Below, piece after piece: positions 11,501 through 23,286 of a stretch of DNA of 64,000 nt. The notes beneath the pieces are model-generated. The model did not search any database. It saw only the letters and a list, made by a program, of their open reading frames with translations, and was not told the origin of the DNA. Each line of letters starts with the position of its first letter. Within the stretch, counting starts at the first letter, position 1. This DNA is from Rhipicephalus microplus (Eukaryota > Arthropoda > Arachnida > Ixodida > Ixodidae). Both the position numbers and the translations under genes were made by a program. The DNA lies in NCBI RefSeq assembly GCF_043290135.1, contig NC_134702.1:86115317-86179316 (forward strand), given 5' to 3'.

Positions 11501-13548
11501 AACCCCCGATTGCCTAAATTAGCCATTCTGCACATAATATCTCAGCCACCTTCAGAAAGATTCTGGGTAGCCCGGCGTTGGCGAAATTGAGTATGGCGTG
11601 TCTCTTTACAAATGACCAAGGTAAATTGAACTTTTTTGATAGGGTGAGGTCTCAAACCTGGTTGAACGAGAGATGCGCTGCGTACAAATAGTGGCGGTTT
11701 TAAGAGGCATCGCACAGATATTGTTAATGGGGCGGGGTGGAGATGTGTATAAAGTGCGTGTACTGGGCGATAAACGAGCGTTTGCGGGTTCGCAATGGCA
11801 TTAAGCGAATAAAAGATTTTGAAAGCAGCACAATATAAGCTTTCAATAGAAAGTGAAACGATTGTAGGGAATTTAGACAGAATAACAGACGGGCTATATA
11901 TACCACTGCGATTATTAGTATGCTTCAAACAACCGCTTTCGCCTGGAGTTCGTGACTAGAAGTTAACGCGTTCCTTCATCTCGGCTCCCGGGCTAGGCCT
12001 CCTGGTACTACAAGCACTCGGAGCTTGCATTATACCGACGCACTGTGACTGCGAAAGCACGTGGTTAAAACAAGATAAACGTTTCAGAAAGCATTATGAT
12101 TCTTCACAAAACTGGCACAATAAAACAGTCGTCACCGATTAAGATGTTCTCACAATGTAACGTGTGCTCGGGTTTCTCAAGAAACTATTGAGTACAAGTG
12201 GACTTATATGAGGATCAGTGTTCTGGATACCGCAGAGATGGCCGAAAAAAGGAGCGTATGCTTTATACGCGGTATGCTTTCATCATAAGTGGCTTAGCGC
12301 GGCTCGAAACGCTATTTTCAAACCGCACACCATTGAGCGAGCGGTTAGGTGGATCCGTGCGAATTCTGATTTTAGTACATCGTTGTTTCTTCTGTGGATC
12401 GGCTGGCTCCTGAAACAAGGGAATGTCTCGAAACAATTTTGGCACGCATGTATATTTACTCGCGCACCAAGGCAGTTCACATGTGAGCATGCACTGGTAA
12501 AGGCTCAGCAATGCATTAAGCGTGCTAAAAGCGACCAATTACACGCATTCACAGGCTACTACGCGTGTGCTCTAAAAGCAGATGCTCTTGAAATTTTCAG
12601 TACAATTAGTGCCGCCACTACTGTGACCAGTAGCGAATCAGTAGCGCCACCACTACTGTCACCCACCACAGAATGAGCTGAGATGTGGCGCAGCCACCTC
12701 CTTTATTTCACGGCCACCTTTTGGTAAAATGTAGCGCAACAATCGCACTGACATAGCTGCAATAATAGTTATAGTATACCGGGCTTACCGAGATACCGGG
12801 TGTACCGTGATACTAGAATCAAAGTGCGCATGCGCAGATACGTATGTCACCCGTACCGCTTTCCGTACGCGCGGTATTCTTCAGATTTCACGTCACCGTG
12901 GTAGCGTAGGTGTACGTAGTGTACGTAAACATCGCGGCGCTCTCGGACGCCCACTTCGAAGTGATTTCGGCGTAGTTTTTGAAAGATTCACCTTGTTCGC
13001 AGCAAACGACTATTCAAAGTCGCTTCGCTTGCCTTCAGTTAGTTTCGATGACCGAGTATTACGGATAAGGTGGCGTAGTTTTTGAGATAGCTTCTCATTT
13101 CGAACGCGTCTAGCCCTAACTACAAGATCGATGTAAGCAAATCGGCAACATAACCGTTTTTGCGTTTAATGCGTGGTTCATATTTATTTACTTTTATTAT
13201 CACTAAAATAAACTTCTAATAATGCTTCGCGCGATGGCACAGGCAAACATTCTCGTTTTCTTTTCATTGTCACTGTTTAACTTATTAACCATATAATAAG
13301 TGGCGCCACCATCCCAGCTGGGGTACGTAAACCACGTAAACGCTATCCCGCTAAACTATAAGACGCTGCCCACAACGAACGTTTGCTGCATGGTAACGCC
13401 ATTCTCTTAACCTACGCTATCACGCTAACGCTAAACTATAACTCTATATTGAAATGTTGATTGAGTGGCGGCGTTGACGTGTACGCACGCTAGTTTTCTG
13501 TTAGAACCGCCGCCCCACATGCATTTTAAGACGCCAGGATTGTTGTCC
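8506..13548. other. Long stretch with no confident feature
   Basis: Mostly AT-rich unique-looking sequence. A weak open segment at about 9620-9937 (ends KAPSSELPTPIKQPKGFQ) preceded by TTTTGAATTACAG could be an exon or a decayed transposon ORF; I cannot choose. Near 12766-13450 there are a few short repeated phrases (GTACGTAAAC, CGCTAAACTATAA) and a weak terminal inverted similarity, compatible with an old MITE but not demonstrable. The remaining frames are short and motif-free. Confidence 0.35.
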
Positions 13549-13615
13549 CGCCGCGGTGGTCTAACGGCTAAGGTACTCGGTTACTGACCGTCAGCAGCCG
13601 AGTACCGTAGCCACT
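13549..13615. repeat. Two SINE heads joined head-to-head
   Basis: CGCGGTGGTCTAACGGCTAA followed by GGTACTCGGTTACTGACC reads as a Ruka-like tRNA head on the plus strand. It runs directly into GTCAGCAGCCGAGTACCGTAGCCACT, the same head on the minus strand. The SINE bodies are absent, leaving a near-palindrome. Confidence 0.65.
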
Positions 13616-14126
13616 GCCCTCTAGATGGTTTTTCATTTCCCACGCTGTAATACATACCCCTCACCTCCGCAACTTCGCCGCGAGTAAAGCCCGACTTTGT
13701 GAAATACAAAGCTCTTGAACTCAAAAGTCCAGGAGATCAAGAAATACACTAACGATAGGTTTCAATCACTATAGCTGGGAGTGGTGCACGTCTCCCCCCG
13801 AGGAGGAAGAGGGTACGGCCCCTTCGGTGGCGTAACGCTAGAGAGCCATGGCAGTGCGCGATGAGGGCTGCATCAGGCCGTTGCTCCCGTAAGTTGCATC
13901 GATTACGCTCCGCGGTCCAGGCAGCGATTGACTGATTGACTGACATGTTGATTGATTCTTGTATTGCACGGGCAGGCCATATAAATTTGTTTTTTCACCT
14001 TGGTATATGGCGATAAAAATGACCTAAAAACTCGAAGGACGTCTGATTTTTTTTTGCCTTTAAGACCTGAACGCTTTTAGAACTTTTTTACAGCACAATT
14101 GAGCTTCCAACCTAGTCTATACCTAG
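13616..14126. other. No recognisable feature
   Basis: I see no gene or repeat here. A short open frame at 13749-13946 lacks motifs. Confidence 0.35.
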
Positions 14127-14130
14127 TCTA

Positions 14131-14212
14131 CACCAAGACGTAGGTGTCTATTCTAGATAGACCCAGTCTATGTAGACTGGGTCTATCTAGAATAGACACC
14201 TACGTCTTGGTG
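14131..14212. repeat. Perfect inverted repeat, 40-bp arms, 2-bp spacer
   Basis: Left arm 14131-14170 (starts CACCAAGACGTAGGTGTC) is the exact reverse complement of right arm 14173-14212; only TG separates them. As single-stranded DNA or RNA it would form a very stable hairpin. Confidence 0.95.
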
Positions 14213-14385
14213 CTCTCGTAATTGCCCCCTTAACATCATCATCATCCCCAGTCTGACCACGATCACTATTCTAGATAGACCCAGTCTATGTAGACTGCGT
14301 CTATCTAGAATAGACACCTACGTCTTGGTGCTCTCGTAATTGCCCCCTTAACATCATCATCATCCCCAGTCTGACCACGATCACT
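14148..14385. repeat. 118-bp direct duplication carrying the palindrome and LINE tail
   Basis: 14148-14265 is repeated at 14266-14383. The unit includes most of the palindrome (with one G/C mismatch in the second copy, TGCGTCTA for TGGGTCTA), then GTGCTCTCGTAATTGCCCCC and the CATCATCATC tail of the adjacent RTE-like fragment. The duplication therefore arose after or with the LINE insertion. Confidence 0.9.
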
Positions 14386-14832
14386 GCAGGACAAGGCCTC
14401 TCCCATGTTCCGCCACTCAACTCCGTCGCATGCTTGCTGCTGCCACTATATACCTGCAATCTTCTTAATATCCTCTGACCATCTAACTTTCTGCTTCCCA
14501 CTAACCTGCCTGCCTTCTCTGGAAATCCAGTCTGCTCCGCTAAAGACCTGCGGTTATCCCGCCTACGTGCTACATGTCCGACCCATGCCCATTTCCTCAT
14601 CTCGATTTCAACTATGATATCCTTAACCCCGGTTTGTTCCCTGATCTACGCTGCTCTCTTATTGTCTCTTAAGATTACATCTGCTACTTTCCTCTCCATC
14701 GCTCGCTGCGTCGTCCATAACTTAAGCTGAACCATCTTTGTAAATCTCTAAGTTTCTGCTCCGTAGGTAAGTACCACCAAGATGCAGCTGTTTTATACCT
14801 TCCTCTTGAGGGATAGTTGCAATCTACCATAA
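14357..14832 (-). pseudogene. RTE/BovB-like LINE 3' fragment
   Basis: The minus strand encodes, in broken frames, the post-RT part of an RTE-type ORF2: the segment around MRKWAWVGHVARRRDNR matches KKKWTWAGHVARRQDNR in the better copy at 30.3 kb. The nucleotide sequence (TGCAGGACAAGGCCTCTCCC, CTCGCTGCGTCGTCC, AGTTTCTGCTCCGTAG) is collinear with that copy. The 3' end carries a (CAT)n-type tail, as RTE elements end in short tandem repeats rather than poly(A). Only the last ~480 bp remain. Confidence 0.75.
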
Positions 14833-16227
14833 AGTGATGATTTACTGAGGATTTACTGAGTCTCAACTAGTACGGAATGTATCAACTGCATTTTTACCGT
14901 CACCGCATGGCGCAAGTATGCATCATGCAGTTTTCTCTGTAGGATTGATGCACGGCTTACTTCATACGCAATTGTTCTTTCAGTTTTACGCAAACATGTC
15001 GAGCTACAAGAATACGCACGAAGGCCGGCTTTTTTCCTGTTTTCTATGCAATTTGGAATCGCAAACATAGATGTACAAAAGTAATACAAAATCCAGTATG
15101 TGCAATACATACATGTAAAGAGTGCAGACTAAAATTAGCATAGCTGCGAGAACGCTGCGTAGAGACATCGTAAGCTCCGGCGTGTATGGAGATTCGGAAG
15201 ACGGGTACCGCTGAAAGAACATTGTCTGTTTTTATAGCCCTAATCTCACTCGCTTGTGAAACAATCTTCCTAATGTGGCACCCTTCGTGGCATGAGTTTC
15301 CCAATGGGATCACAATGCCGCATTGTGTTTTCAGGAGACCAAGAATGAATAGCTAGCTGCAAATGGCGAGGTTTGATATTACCGCAGCACCTCCACATTG
15401 CACACAAATTATGCGAGGACAGAGATTTAATGAAACTCAAGTCGAAAGAAAAAAAAAACAGTACGCCTCATAAAAGGGAGCGCGCGATCGGGCCACACAA
15501 TAAATAACTGCTACAAATACGCGCAATTAAACTCCTATGAGCAGATGTATACCATATAATGGGTAAATTCACATATCTGCGAATGACATCATCCTGCCAC
15601 ATCCCCGCTTGCTCGAACGATAAACCACGGAATGGCCTTGCATAAAAGACTGGTACGAAGAAGCTGCGTAAATGATGTTGGGTTCGTAATAATATAATGT
15701 TACTAAAATGGGCTGTTGGGAGACCTTTAGAAATCTGGTGGTACAGATGTCTTTATTAGCTGAAAGCTTTGCAAAGGTATCACAAGAAGTCGCAATAAAA
15801 TATTTTACATTATTCTACATTATGTCTTAGCTATTTGTTCATTAGAAGTTATTGAAAATTCGGATAAATGCAATACAAAGAGAGCAACAAAAATTTCGAG
15901 AACAGAGTTCATGTATGAAAAACACCTAACGGATGTGAAAAAAGAACAGTTAATGCGGTCCTTACTGATGCGAAATTTGAGCTCCGCAGAAAGTCGGTTT
16001 TCAATTGGCTGTTTACTGAGGCAAGTCAATATACAAAGCAGGAAGGTTGATAAGTATAGTTACGGGCTTTCGATATCTATATTTTCTGTTTGTTGATCAA
16101 GTAAACAAGTAGAGGAAGGAAAGAAGTCTGATTAACACTGTTTGTTGATATTTACTTCATTTTTTGTTATCACTATCTGATTTAGCCATTTTATTACTAT
16201 TTAATTATTCAGCCAGGTTTCTAAATT
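14833..16227. other. No recognisable feature
   Basis: AT-rich, with only short frames lacking domains. I see no SINE, LINE or long repeat here. Confidence 0.35.
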
Positions 16228-16446
16228 GTCTGCTTCGGTGATTCAGCTGCTAAGGTGCTGGGCTGCTGACCCAAAGGTCAGAGGTTCCATTCCGCCCATG
16301 GTGGTTGCATTTCCAGGGAGCTGAAATGTGCTGTCCGAAATCAGTGCACGTTGAAGAACATCAGGTGGTCAAAATTTGCGGAGCCCTGCACTATTGCGTG
16401 TCTAATAACCATATCGAAGTTATGGGACGTAAAACGCCACGTAATA
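16228..16446 (+). mobile_element. Ruka-like SINE, diverged
   Basis: The tRNA-like head (GATTCAGCTGCTAAGGTGCT; GGTCAGAGGTTCCATTCC as B box) is followed by the family body (GTGCACGTTGAAGAACATCA; GGTGGTCAAAATTTGCGGAG; ATGGGACGTAAAACGCCAC). It differs from the consensus shared by the other copies at many sites, so it is an old insertion. No clear target duplication is visible. Confidence 0.8.
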
Positions 16447-17178
16447 TTTTCAAGTGTAAAAAAAAAATAGGCGGCTCAGGTTTGTTTCTAGCTGAGCAGA
16501 AAACATGGCCCACAAGCGAACACAAGAGAACATCTTGCCAAAATTGTCCTGACGTCTTGTTCGGTGTTCGCTATGCATACTTCTTAGTGATGATAAGCTA
16601 TCGCGGCTAAATCATACGCTACCTGTGAGACTTTAGGTGCCTAGTCGCAATATCTGCGCAATTGTCCTTTCATGAAAAAAGTCACCTTCCAAAAGAGTCC
16701 GTAATGCTATAAAAGCTGCAGGTGAATATATGACACAAAATAGCACTTCAGTAGTTTAGTCCTTCGACCTAAAAATCTTTCTGGTATGTCCTATAGGCGA
16801 ACCTAGTAGAGCTATCAAGAGGGGGGAAAAACATAGCAAACCGTATAATGCACTGACACCGTTCGCATTCAGAACGCAGGCCTTATAATTAAAGGGTGTG
16901 CAAAGCAAGCAGGTCCGTATGTGACCTTTTCAAGGGTGTTGCGTTGACGGGACAATCTTGCAAAGCCAGTAGTTTGAGTGAAATTTACAACATAAGGCTG
17001 CTTGCACACTCATCTGGTAAATCTTGCACATGTGTTGCCTCTTTGTGTGCTGCCATATGTGCATGTGGTTTTGGCGCTACTCCTTTTCCAGGATTGGAGA
17101 AGCAGCTTCTTCTGACATAATATCGCGCTTCATAGCATTGGCAACATCAGTGGCGTACCAACTCCTTGACGAGTAGAA
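16447..17178. other. No recognisable feature
   Basis: Only short frames; the one at 16896-17120 is Cys-containing but lacks a signal peptide or splice context that I can defend. Confidence 0.35.
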
Positions 17179-17216
17179 GGGGGGGGGGGGGCAAGCTTAC
17201 CTGATTTGTTTGCAGA

Positions 17217-17295
<79 letters not shown>
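17179..17295. repeat. G-run, (TA)n and (TG)n microsatellites
   Basis: A 13-base G run at 17179-17191, then (TA)n at 17217-17244 passing directly into (TG)n at 17245-17295. The frames reading His-Thr repeats across it are artefacts. Confidence 0.95.
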
Positions 17296-18585
<1,290 letters not shown>

Positions 18586-18589
18586 GAAA

Positions 18590-19370
18590 GGGGTCATGGT
18601 TCCTGGTCTGACGTTCGGCAATGCGGTCTTGAGCATGAGATCAGAAGTTCAAGCAAGATGAGAAATTAAGCAACGTGGAATAGGTAGGCTTGCATTAGGA
18701 GCTCACGGGAATACACCAAATCAGGGAGTACAAGGTGATATGGGATGGACATCATTTGAGGGCATGGAAGCTAGCAGCAACATAAAATTTGAGAATTGAT
18801 TGAGAGAAATGGGTGAGAAGCGTTGGGCTAGGAAGGTATTCAGCTACTTGTACATGAAGAATGTCGATACAAAATGGCGGAAGTGAACCAGAAATTTGAC
18901 TGCTAAATACTTAGAAAACACCAGGGGGCCAAACCAAAAAAAAAAAAAGGTGAAAGAAGCTAAGACCGATATGTGGAGAATTGGCATGATTGAAAAGTCC
19001 GCACTAGAGATCTATCGAACTTTTAAGCAGGAAATTGCCAAGGAAAGGATCTATGATAATACTCGGGTAGTTCTCTATTCTTTGAGGCTAGAACGGGAGT
19101 ATTGCGAACCAAGACATATCGGGCCAAATACGAAGGGTTAGACACTGTATACAGTGCGTGTGGAGAGGAAGAAGAAACTGCCGAACACTTGATAATGTTC
19201 TGTAAAGGGTTTCACCTTATAGTTCAGAATGATGGCGCAGAATTTTTCAGAGCACTGGGGTTTAGGGACAGTGAAGGCAAAATATACTTTAAGCGGGTAG
19301 AATTGACTACAAGGAGGTTATCTGATTGGTGGCTAAAGTCAAGGCACGAGTGAAAATTAAACCCTTCACT
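18590..19370 (+). pseudogene. 3' end of a non-LTR retrotransposon, clade uncertain
   Basis: Three overlapping frames carry a C-terminal LINE segment: EMGEKRWARKVFSYLYMK, then TDMWRIGMIEKSALEIYRTF (18972-19030), then a zinc-binding motif CGEEEETAEHLIMFC at about 19156-19203, ending DWWLKSRHE* at 19353. The C..EEET.EHL...C motif is typical of post-RT regions of R1/CR1-type LINEs. Frameshifts occur near 18900 and 19100, together with an A-run at 18937-18948. RT and endonuclease are missing. It sits between two partial tRNA-headed units, so it probably inserted into that repeat. Confidence 0.55.
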
Positions 19371-19442
19371 GCAAAGTACGAATCCTCAACCTCACTATTT
19401 AAGGGAAAAAATAAATCTAGTTTTTGGTTCATTAAGTATTAC

Positions 19443-19770
19443 GTCTTGGTGGCGCTAGCCACCGCCCGATGTAAAGGGTACAGCCATATCCATCCAACGT
19501 TTAAATACACATATAAATCCCAAAAAAGTGGCGTGGGGGAAGGCCGCTGTTAGCTCAGTGGTTAAAGCATCAAACGCGTTATTCGAAGGTCGTAAGTTCG
19601 ATTCCTGCTCATGGTTGGTTATTTTTTCACCAATTTTTCTTTGTTCCTATTTACATTACATTTGTTCTAATAACTTCCCCTATATATTACTTGGCATTAT
19701 TGTCTGTTAGATCTCATTAATTTTATGTCAAAATACGGAAAGACGAGCCCTTAGGTATAAACCTCTTTCT

Positions 19771-19772
<2 letters not shown>
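19443..19772 (+). repeat. tRNA-headed ~450-bp repeat, forward unit
   Basis: The tRNA-like box at 19545-19620 reads CCGCTGTTAGCTCAGTGGTT ... TCGTAAGTTCGATTCCTGCT. It is followed by the family sequence TTATTTTTTCACC, AATAACTTCCCC and the end motif ACGAGCCCTTAGGTATA. It is more diverged than the units from 24.6 kb onwards. Confidence 0.8.

Positions 19773-19818
<46 letters not shown>
19773..19818. repeat. (TA)n at an inversion point of the array
   Basis: Left of it the tRNA-headed unit is forward; right of it the units are reversed (ATAAGGGAAAGAAGTGTATACC). The TA tract forms the axis of the inverted arrangement. Confidence 0.9.
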
Positions 19819-19819
<1 letters not shown>

Positions 19820-20900
19820 AGGGAAAGAAGTGTATACCTAAGGGCTCGTTTTTCCTTGTTTTAACACAAAATTAACGAGATCTAACAGACAGCAATGCCA
19901 AGGAATGTACAGGGGAAGTTATTAGAACCAATTGAATGTAAATAGGAAGAAAGAAAAGTGGATGAAAAAAATAACCAGCCGTTAGCAGGAATCGAACCTA
20001 CGACCTTCGAATAACGCGTTCAATGCTCTAACCACTGAGCTACCACAGCGGCCTTCCCTCCATCCGCTTTTTTGAGTTTATATGTGAATTCAGAAGTAGG
20101 AGTGACAGTCAGCGCCATCTATAAGCCAAACGACGAGTGTGAAAACACTCTTATGCGCATGTTTGGCGTCACGTAGCACGTGAACTTATTATAAGCGGGC
20201 AGCTGATTAATTGTCCCTCTTATACAACCTAAACACACCAAGTCGGCCATTACGAGACCCTCGTTCAATGAAATAAGGGAAAGAAGTGTATACCTAAGTG
20301 CTCGTTTTTCCGTGTTTTAACACAATAATTATGAGATCTAACAGACAGTAATGCCAAGGAATGTACAGGGGAAGTTATTAGAACCAATTGAATGTAAATA
20401 AGAAGAAAGAAAAGTGGGTGAAAAAATAACCAGCCGTGAGCAGGAATCGAACCTACGACCTTCGATTAACGCGTTCGATGCTCCAACCACTGAGCTACCA
20501 CAGCGGCCTTTCCTCCATCCACTTTTTTGGGTTTATATGTGAATTTAGAAGTAGGAGTGACAGTCAGCGCCTTCTATAAGCTAAGCGACGAGTGTGAAAA
20601 CCCTCTTTTATGCGCATGTTTAGCGTCACGCAGCACGTGAACTCATTATGAGCGGGCAGCTGATTAATAGTCCCTCGTATACAACCTAATGACACCAAGT
20701 CTGGCAGTACGAGACCCTCGTTTAATAAAATAAGGGAAAGATGTGTATACCTAAGGGCTCGTTTTTCCGTGTTTTAACACAATATCAATGTGGTCTAACA
20801 GACAGCAATGCCAAGGAATGTACAGGGGAAGTTATTAGAACCAATACAATGTAAATCAGAAGAAAGAACAGTGGATGAAAAAATAACCAGCCGTGAGCAG

Positions 20901-20986
<86 letters not shown>

Positions 20987-21154
20987 TCTAACAGACAGTA
21001 ATGCCAAGGAATGTACAGGGGAAGTTATTAGAACCAATTTAATGTGAGTAAGAAGAAAGAAAAGTGGATGAAAAAATTACCAGCCGTGAGCAGGAATCGA
21101 ACCTACGACCTTCGAATAACGCATTCGATGCTCTAACCACTGAGCTACCACAGC
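19819..21154 (-). repeat. tRNA-headed ~450-bp array, reversed units (left block)
   Basis: Reversed units have tRNA-like boxes at about 19972-20053, 20427-20508, a truncated one at 20886-20902 and one at 21075-21154. On the minus strand each box reads CTGTGGTAGCTCAGTGGTTA (D-arm/A box), a TCGAA...TTCGA anticodon-type stem, and GTAGGTTCGATTCCTGC (T-arm/B box). Spacing is about 455 bp. Between boxes the unit carries CCGTGTTTTAACACAAT, GAGATCTAACAGACAGTAAT and GAATGTACAGGGGAAGTTAT. Confidence 0.9.
20903..20982. repeat. (TA)n expansion inside a tRNA-like box
   Basis: The reversed tRNA-like box is cut after CAGCCGTGAGCAGGAA and replaced by about 80 bp of TA repeats. The sequence resumes at GAGATCTAACAGACAG, which belongs about 100 bp into a neighbouring unit. 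The TA tract therefore spans a deletion or recombination joint between two units. Confidence 0.9.
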
Positions 21155-23286
21155 TTTTTTTTTCTTTATTACCTGTTTTTCTTTACAGGTGTTCACACAG
21201 AAACATGAATGATAAAAAACACTTGGACCAATATTTGATCCGAAGTGCTCACATTAAAATTTTTTCAGGTTTCACAATTTCTCTAACATTGTTAGCCAGC
21301 TGGGAGGTTCTTCTTCTTGTTTATACACCTCAGTGATATACCGCATATTTGCAATGAAGTTCTCCCGGACAGGACGTATGTTCTGGTCAAGATGTCTGTA
21401 AGCCATAGTGGTCTGCCAGATGCTGTGAAGGCTAATTAACATAACCATGTCGTATGGTATGCCGTCGTCCTCATCCACACAGAGAAAACGAATGCCATGG
21501 CTTGTAATGGGGAGATCTTTTTTCAATGTTCTTTGAAGGATGTCCCAATGAAAGACAGCGTCCCAGCAATGAATAAACACATGGTCTATTGTCTCGGGTG
21601 TTTTACAAAGTAAACAATTGGTTGTCCATGGTACATCGATTCCCTTGTCCGCTAGCCACTGCTTTACGGGGAGAGTCCCGGAATGCAATTTAAAAAAGAA
21701 AGTTTTTGCCCCTGCTTTTACTTTCATCTTTTTGACCCTTTTCAAAACATCCTGTCCGGGTCCTCTATTGAACATAGATCTGTACAAAGGTGTTGGGAAC
21801 AAGACATCACGGAGATCCCTGTACAGATTTTTTCGCTTAACAGTGGCAAGATATTCCAGCGAAAAGCGCACTTTCAAAAACTCAAAAGACTGTATAACTT
21901 CTCTCAAAAACCCAGACACATATCGGCACATATCACTGTTTGTAGACACAACAAAATCTGGGATGCGTGATGACAGCCTTACTTTTATCACTGTTTGCAG
22001 AAATTTGTTTCTTTGATCGCGAAGGAAAATAAACCGAGAGACAACTTGTCTAATAAATAAATGACATAAACCGAGTCCGCCATTACTAACGGACTGGAAT
22101 AAATTAGACCGGCTTGTACGTTCCCACGGCGATTTCCACACAAACACAGCAAAAATCCTGTGAAACTTCTGTACATTGACGCGTGACATACAGATAACTT
22201 GCATGACATACCAGATTTTTGATATCAAAAACATGTTGCACACAGTTGCACGTGCGAATATAGACAGATCCCGACCACCCCAGGCATTTGTTTTTTGCTT
22301 GAGGGTTTCTGCTTCACCTTTCCAGTAATCCGCGTTGTCGCGATAGCTGTCCAAGGGTACACCGAGGTACTTTAGGGGTTTGCTTTCCCATTTTACGTTA
22401 AGGTATACCTCAGGCCTCACATCCCAATTGCCGTACCAAAAGGCAGTTGTTTTATGCCAGTTAATTACACTGCCCGTCATGTCACAAAATTTATTTGCCA
22501 TGTAAACGACTTCACATATACTTTGTCTATCTTGGCAGAGTACTGCCACATCGTCAGCATATGCGAGTAATTTTATCTCCGTGTTCTGTAACCGAAAGCC
22601 TTGCACACTTGAGTTTTGAATGATTGATAAGCAAAAGGGTTCTAGGTAGATGGCAAATAACAATGCTGAGGCCGGGCATCCCTGTCTGATAGAACTTAGT
22701 ATTTCAATTTCTTCACTGAGCTGCTTATTGACTATCAACTGCGTTACACACTGTGAATATGCCATCTTCAAACCATCAAAAATTACGTCACCAACTCCCA
22801 CATGCTTCAACACACTGAACAATACTTCATGGGAGACACGGTCAAAAGCTTTCTGTAGATCTATCTGCATGATTGCTATTCGTTCTTCAAAGGCGTCACA
22901 AATCTCTAGTACACTTCTTACTATATGTATGTTCGTGGTGATGCTGCGACCTTTTATGCCGCATGTCTGGTGTGTCCCTACAATCTTTTCAATGATGTTC
23001 TGAATTCTCCTGGCTAAAACCTTCATGAATATTTTATAATCAGTGTTCAAAAGACTGATAGGTCGATATGATGTTACAGATTGAAGTTTGCTGCTATCAT
23101 CTGTCTTCGGAATCAAGGCAGTATGCGCCTGCGTGTAAGAGCGTGGCAGTTTTTTCTTTTTGTATGCTTCTACGATAACTTCGTATAGCGCAACTGCCAC
23201 GTCTTCTTTATAAACTTTATAAAACTCCGCCCCGATTCCATCAGGGCCGGGCGTCTTGCCTGTACTTAGGTCGTCAATAGCTTTTT
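21155..23286 (-). mobile_element. Tx1/L1-type LINE, 5'-truncated, with 18-bp target duplication
   Basis: On the minus strand the element ends in A9 (T run 21155-21163) and is flanked by perfect copies of CCACTGAGCTACCACAGC at 21137-21154 and 23287-23304. Element limits are therefore 21155-23286. It is cut at its 5' end inside the RT region, losing ORF1 and the endonuclease. The target lies in the tRNA-like box of the surrounding repeat, in the same orientation as the tRNA-like sequence. Identical duplications and an open frame suggest a recent insertion. Confidence 0.95.
21272..23286 (-). CDS. LINE reverse transcriptase (ORF2 C-terminal two thirds)
   Basis: A 672-aa open frame without stops. 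Reverse-transcriptase blocks in order: STGKTPGPDGIGAEFY (N-terminal), YRPISLLNTDYKIFMKVLA, HQTCGIKGRSITTNIH, IMQIDLQKAFDRVSHEVLF (catalytic Asp), SSIRQGCPASALLFAIYLEP, and LLAYADDVAVLC (YADD catalytic pair). Thumb and C-terminal domains follow, ending in a zinc-binding pattern CLLCKTPETIDHVFIHC. Such proteins prime cDNA synthesis on nicked target DNA. The apurinic-type endonuclease expected N-terminal of this is missing through 5' truncation, so this copy is not autonomous although the RT frame looks intact. The HQTCGIKGRS block and C-terminus are shared with the copy at 51.9-57.4 kb. The first Met is only the first codon after truncation, not a real start. Confidence 0.9.

Noticed and set aside
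12766..13450. MITE with terminal inverted repeats (ATAGTTATAGT / AACTATAACTCTAT)
   Set aside because: The inverted similarity is short and imperfect, with no target duplication; not strong enough to call.
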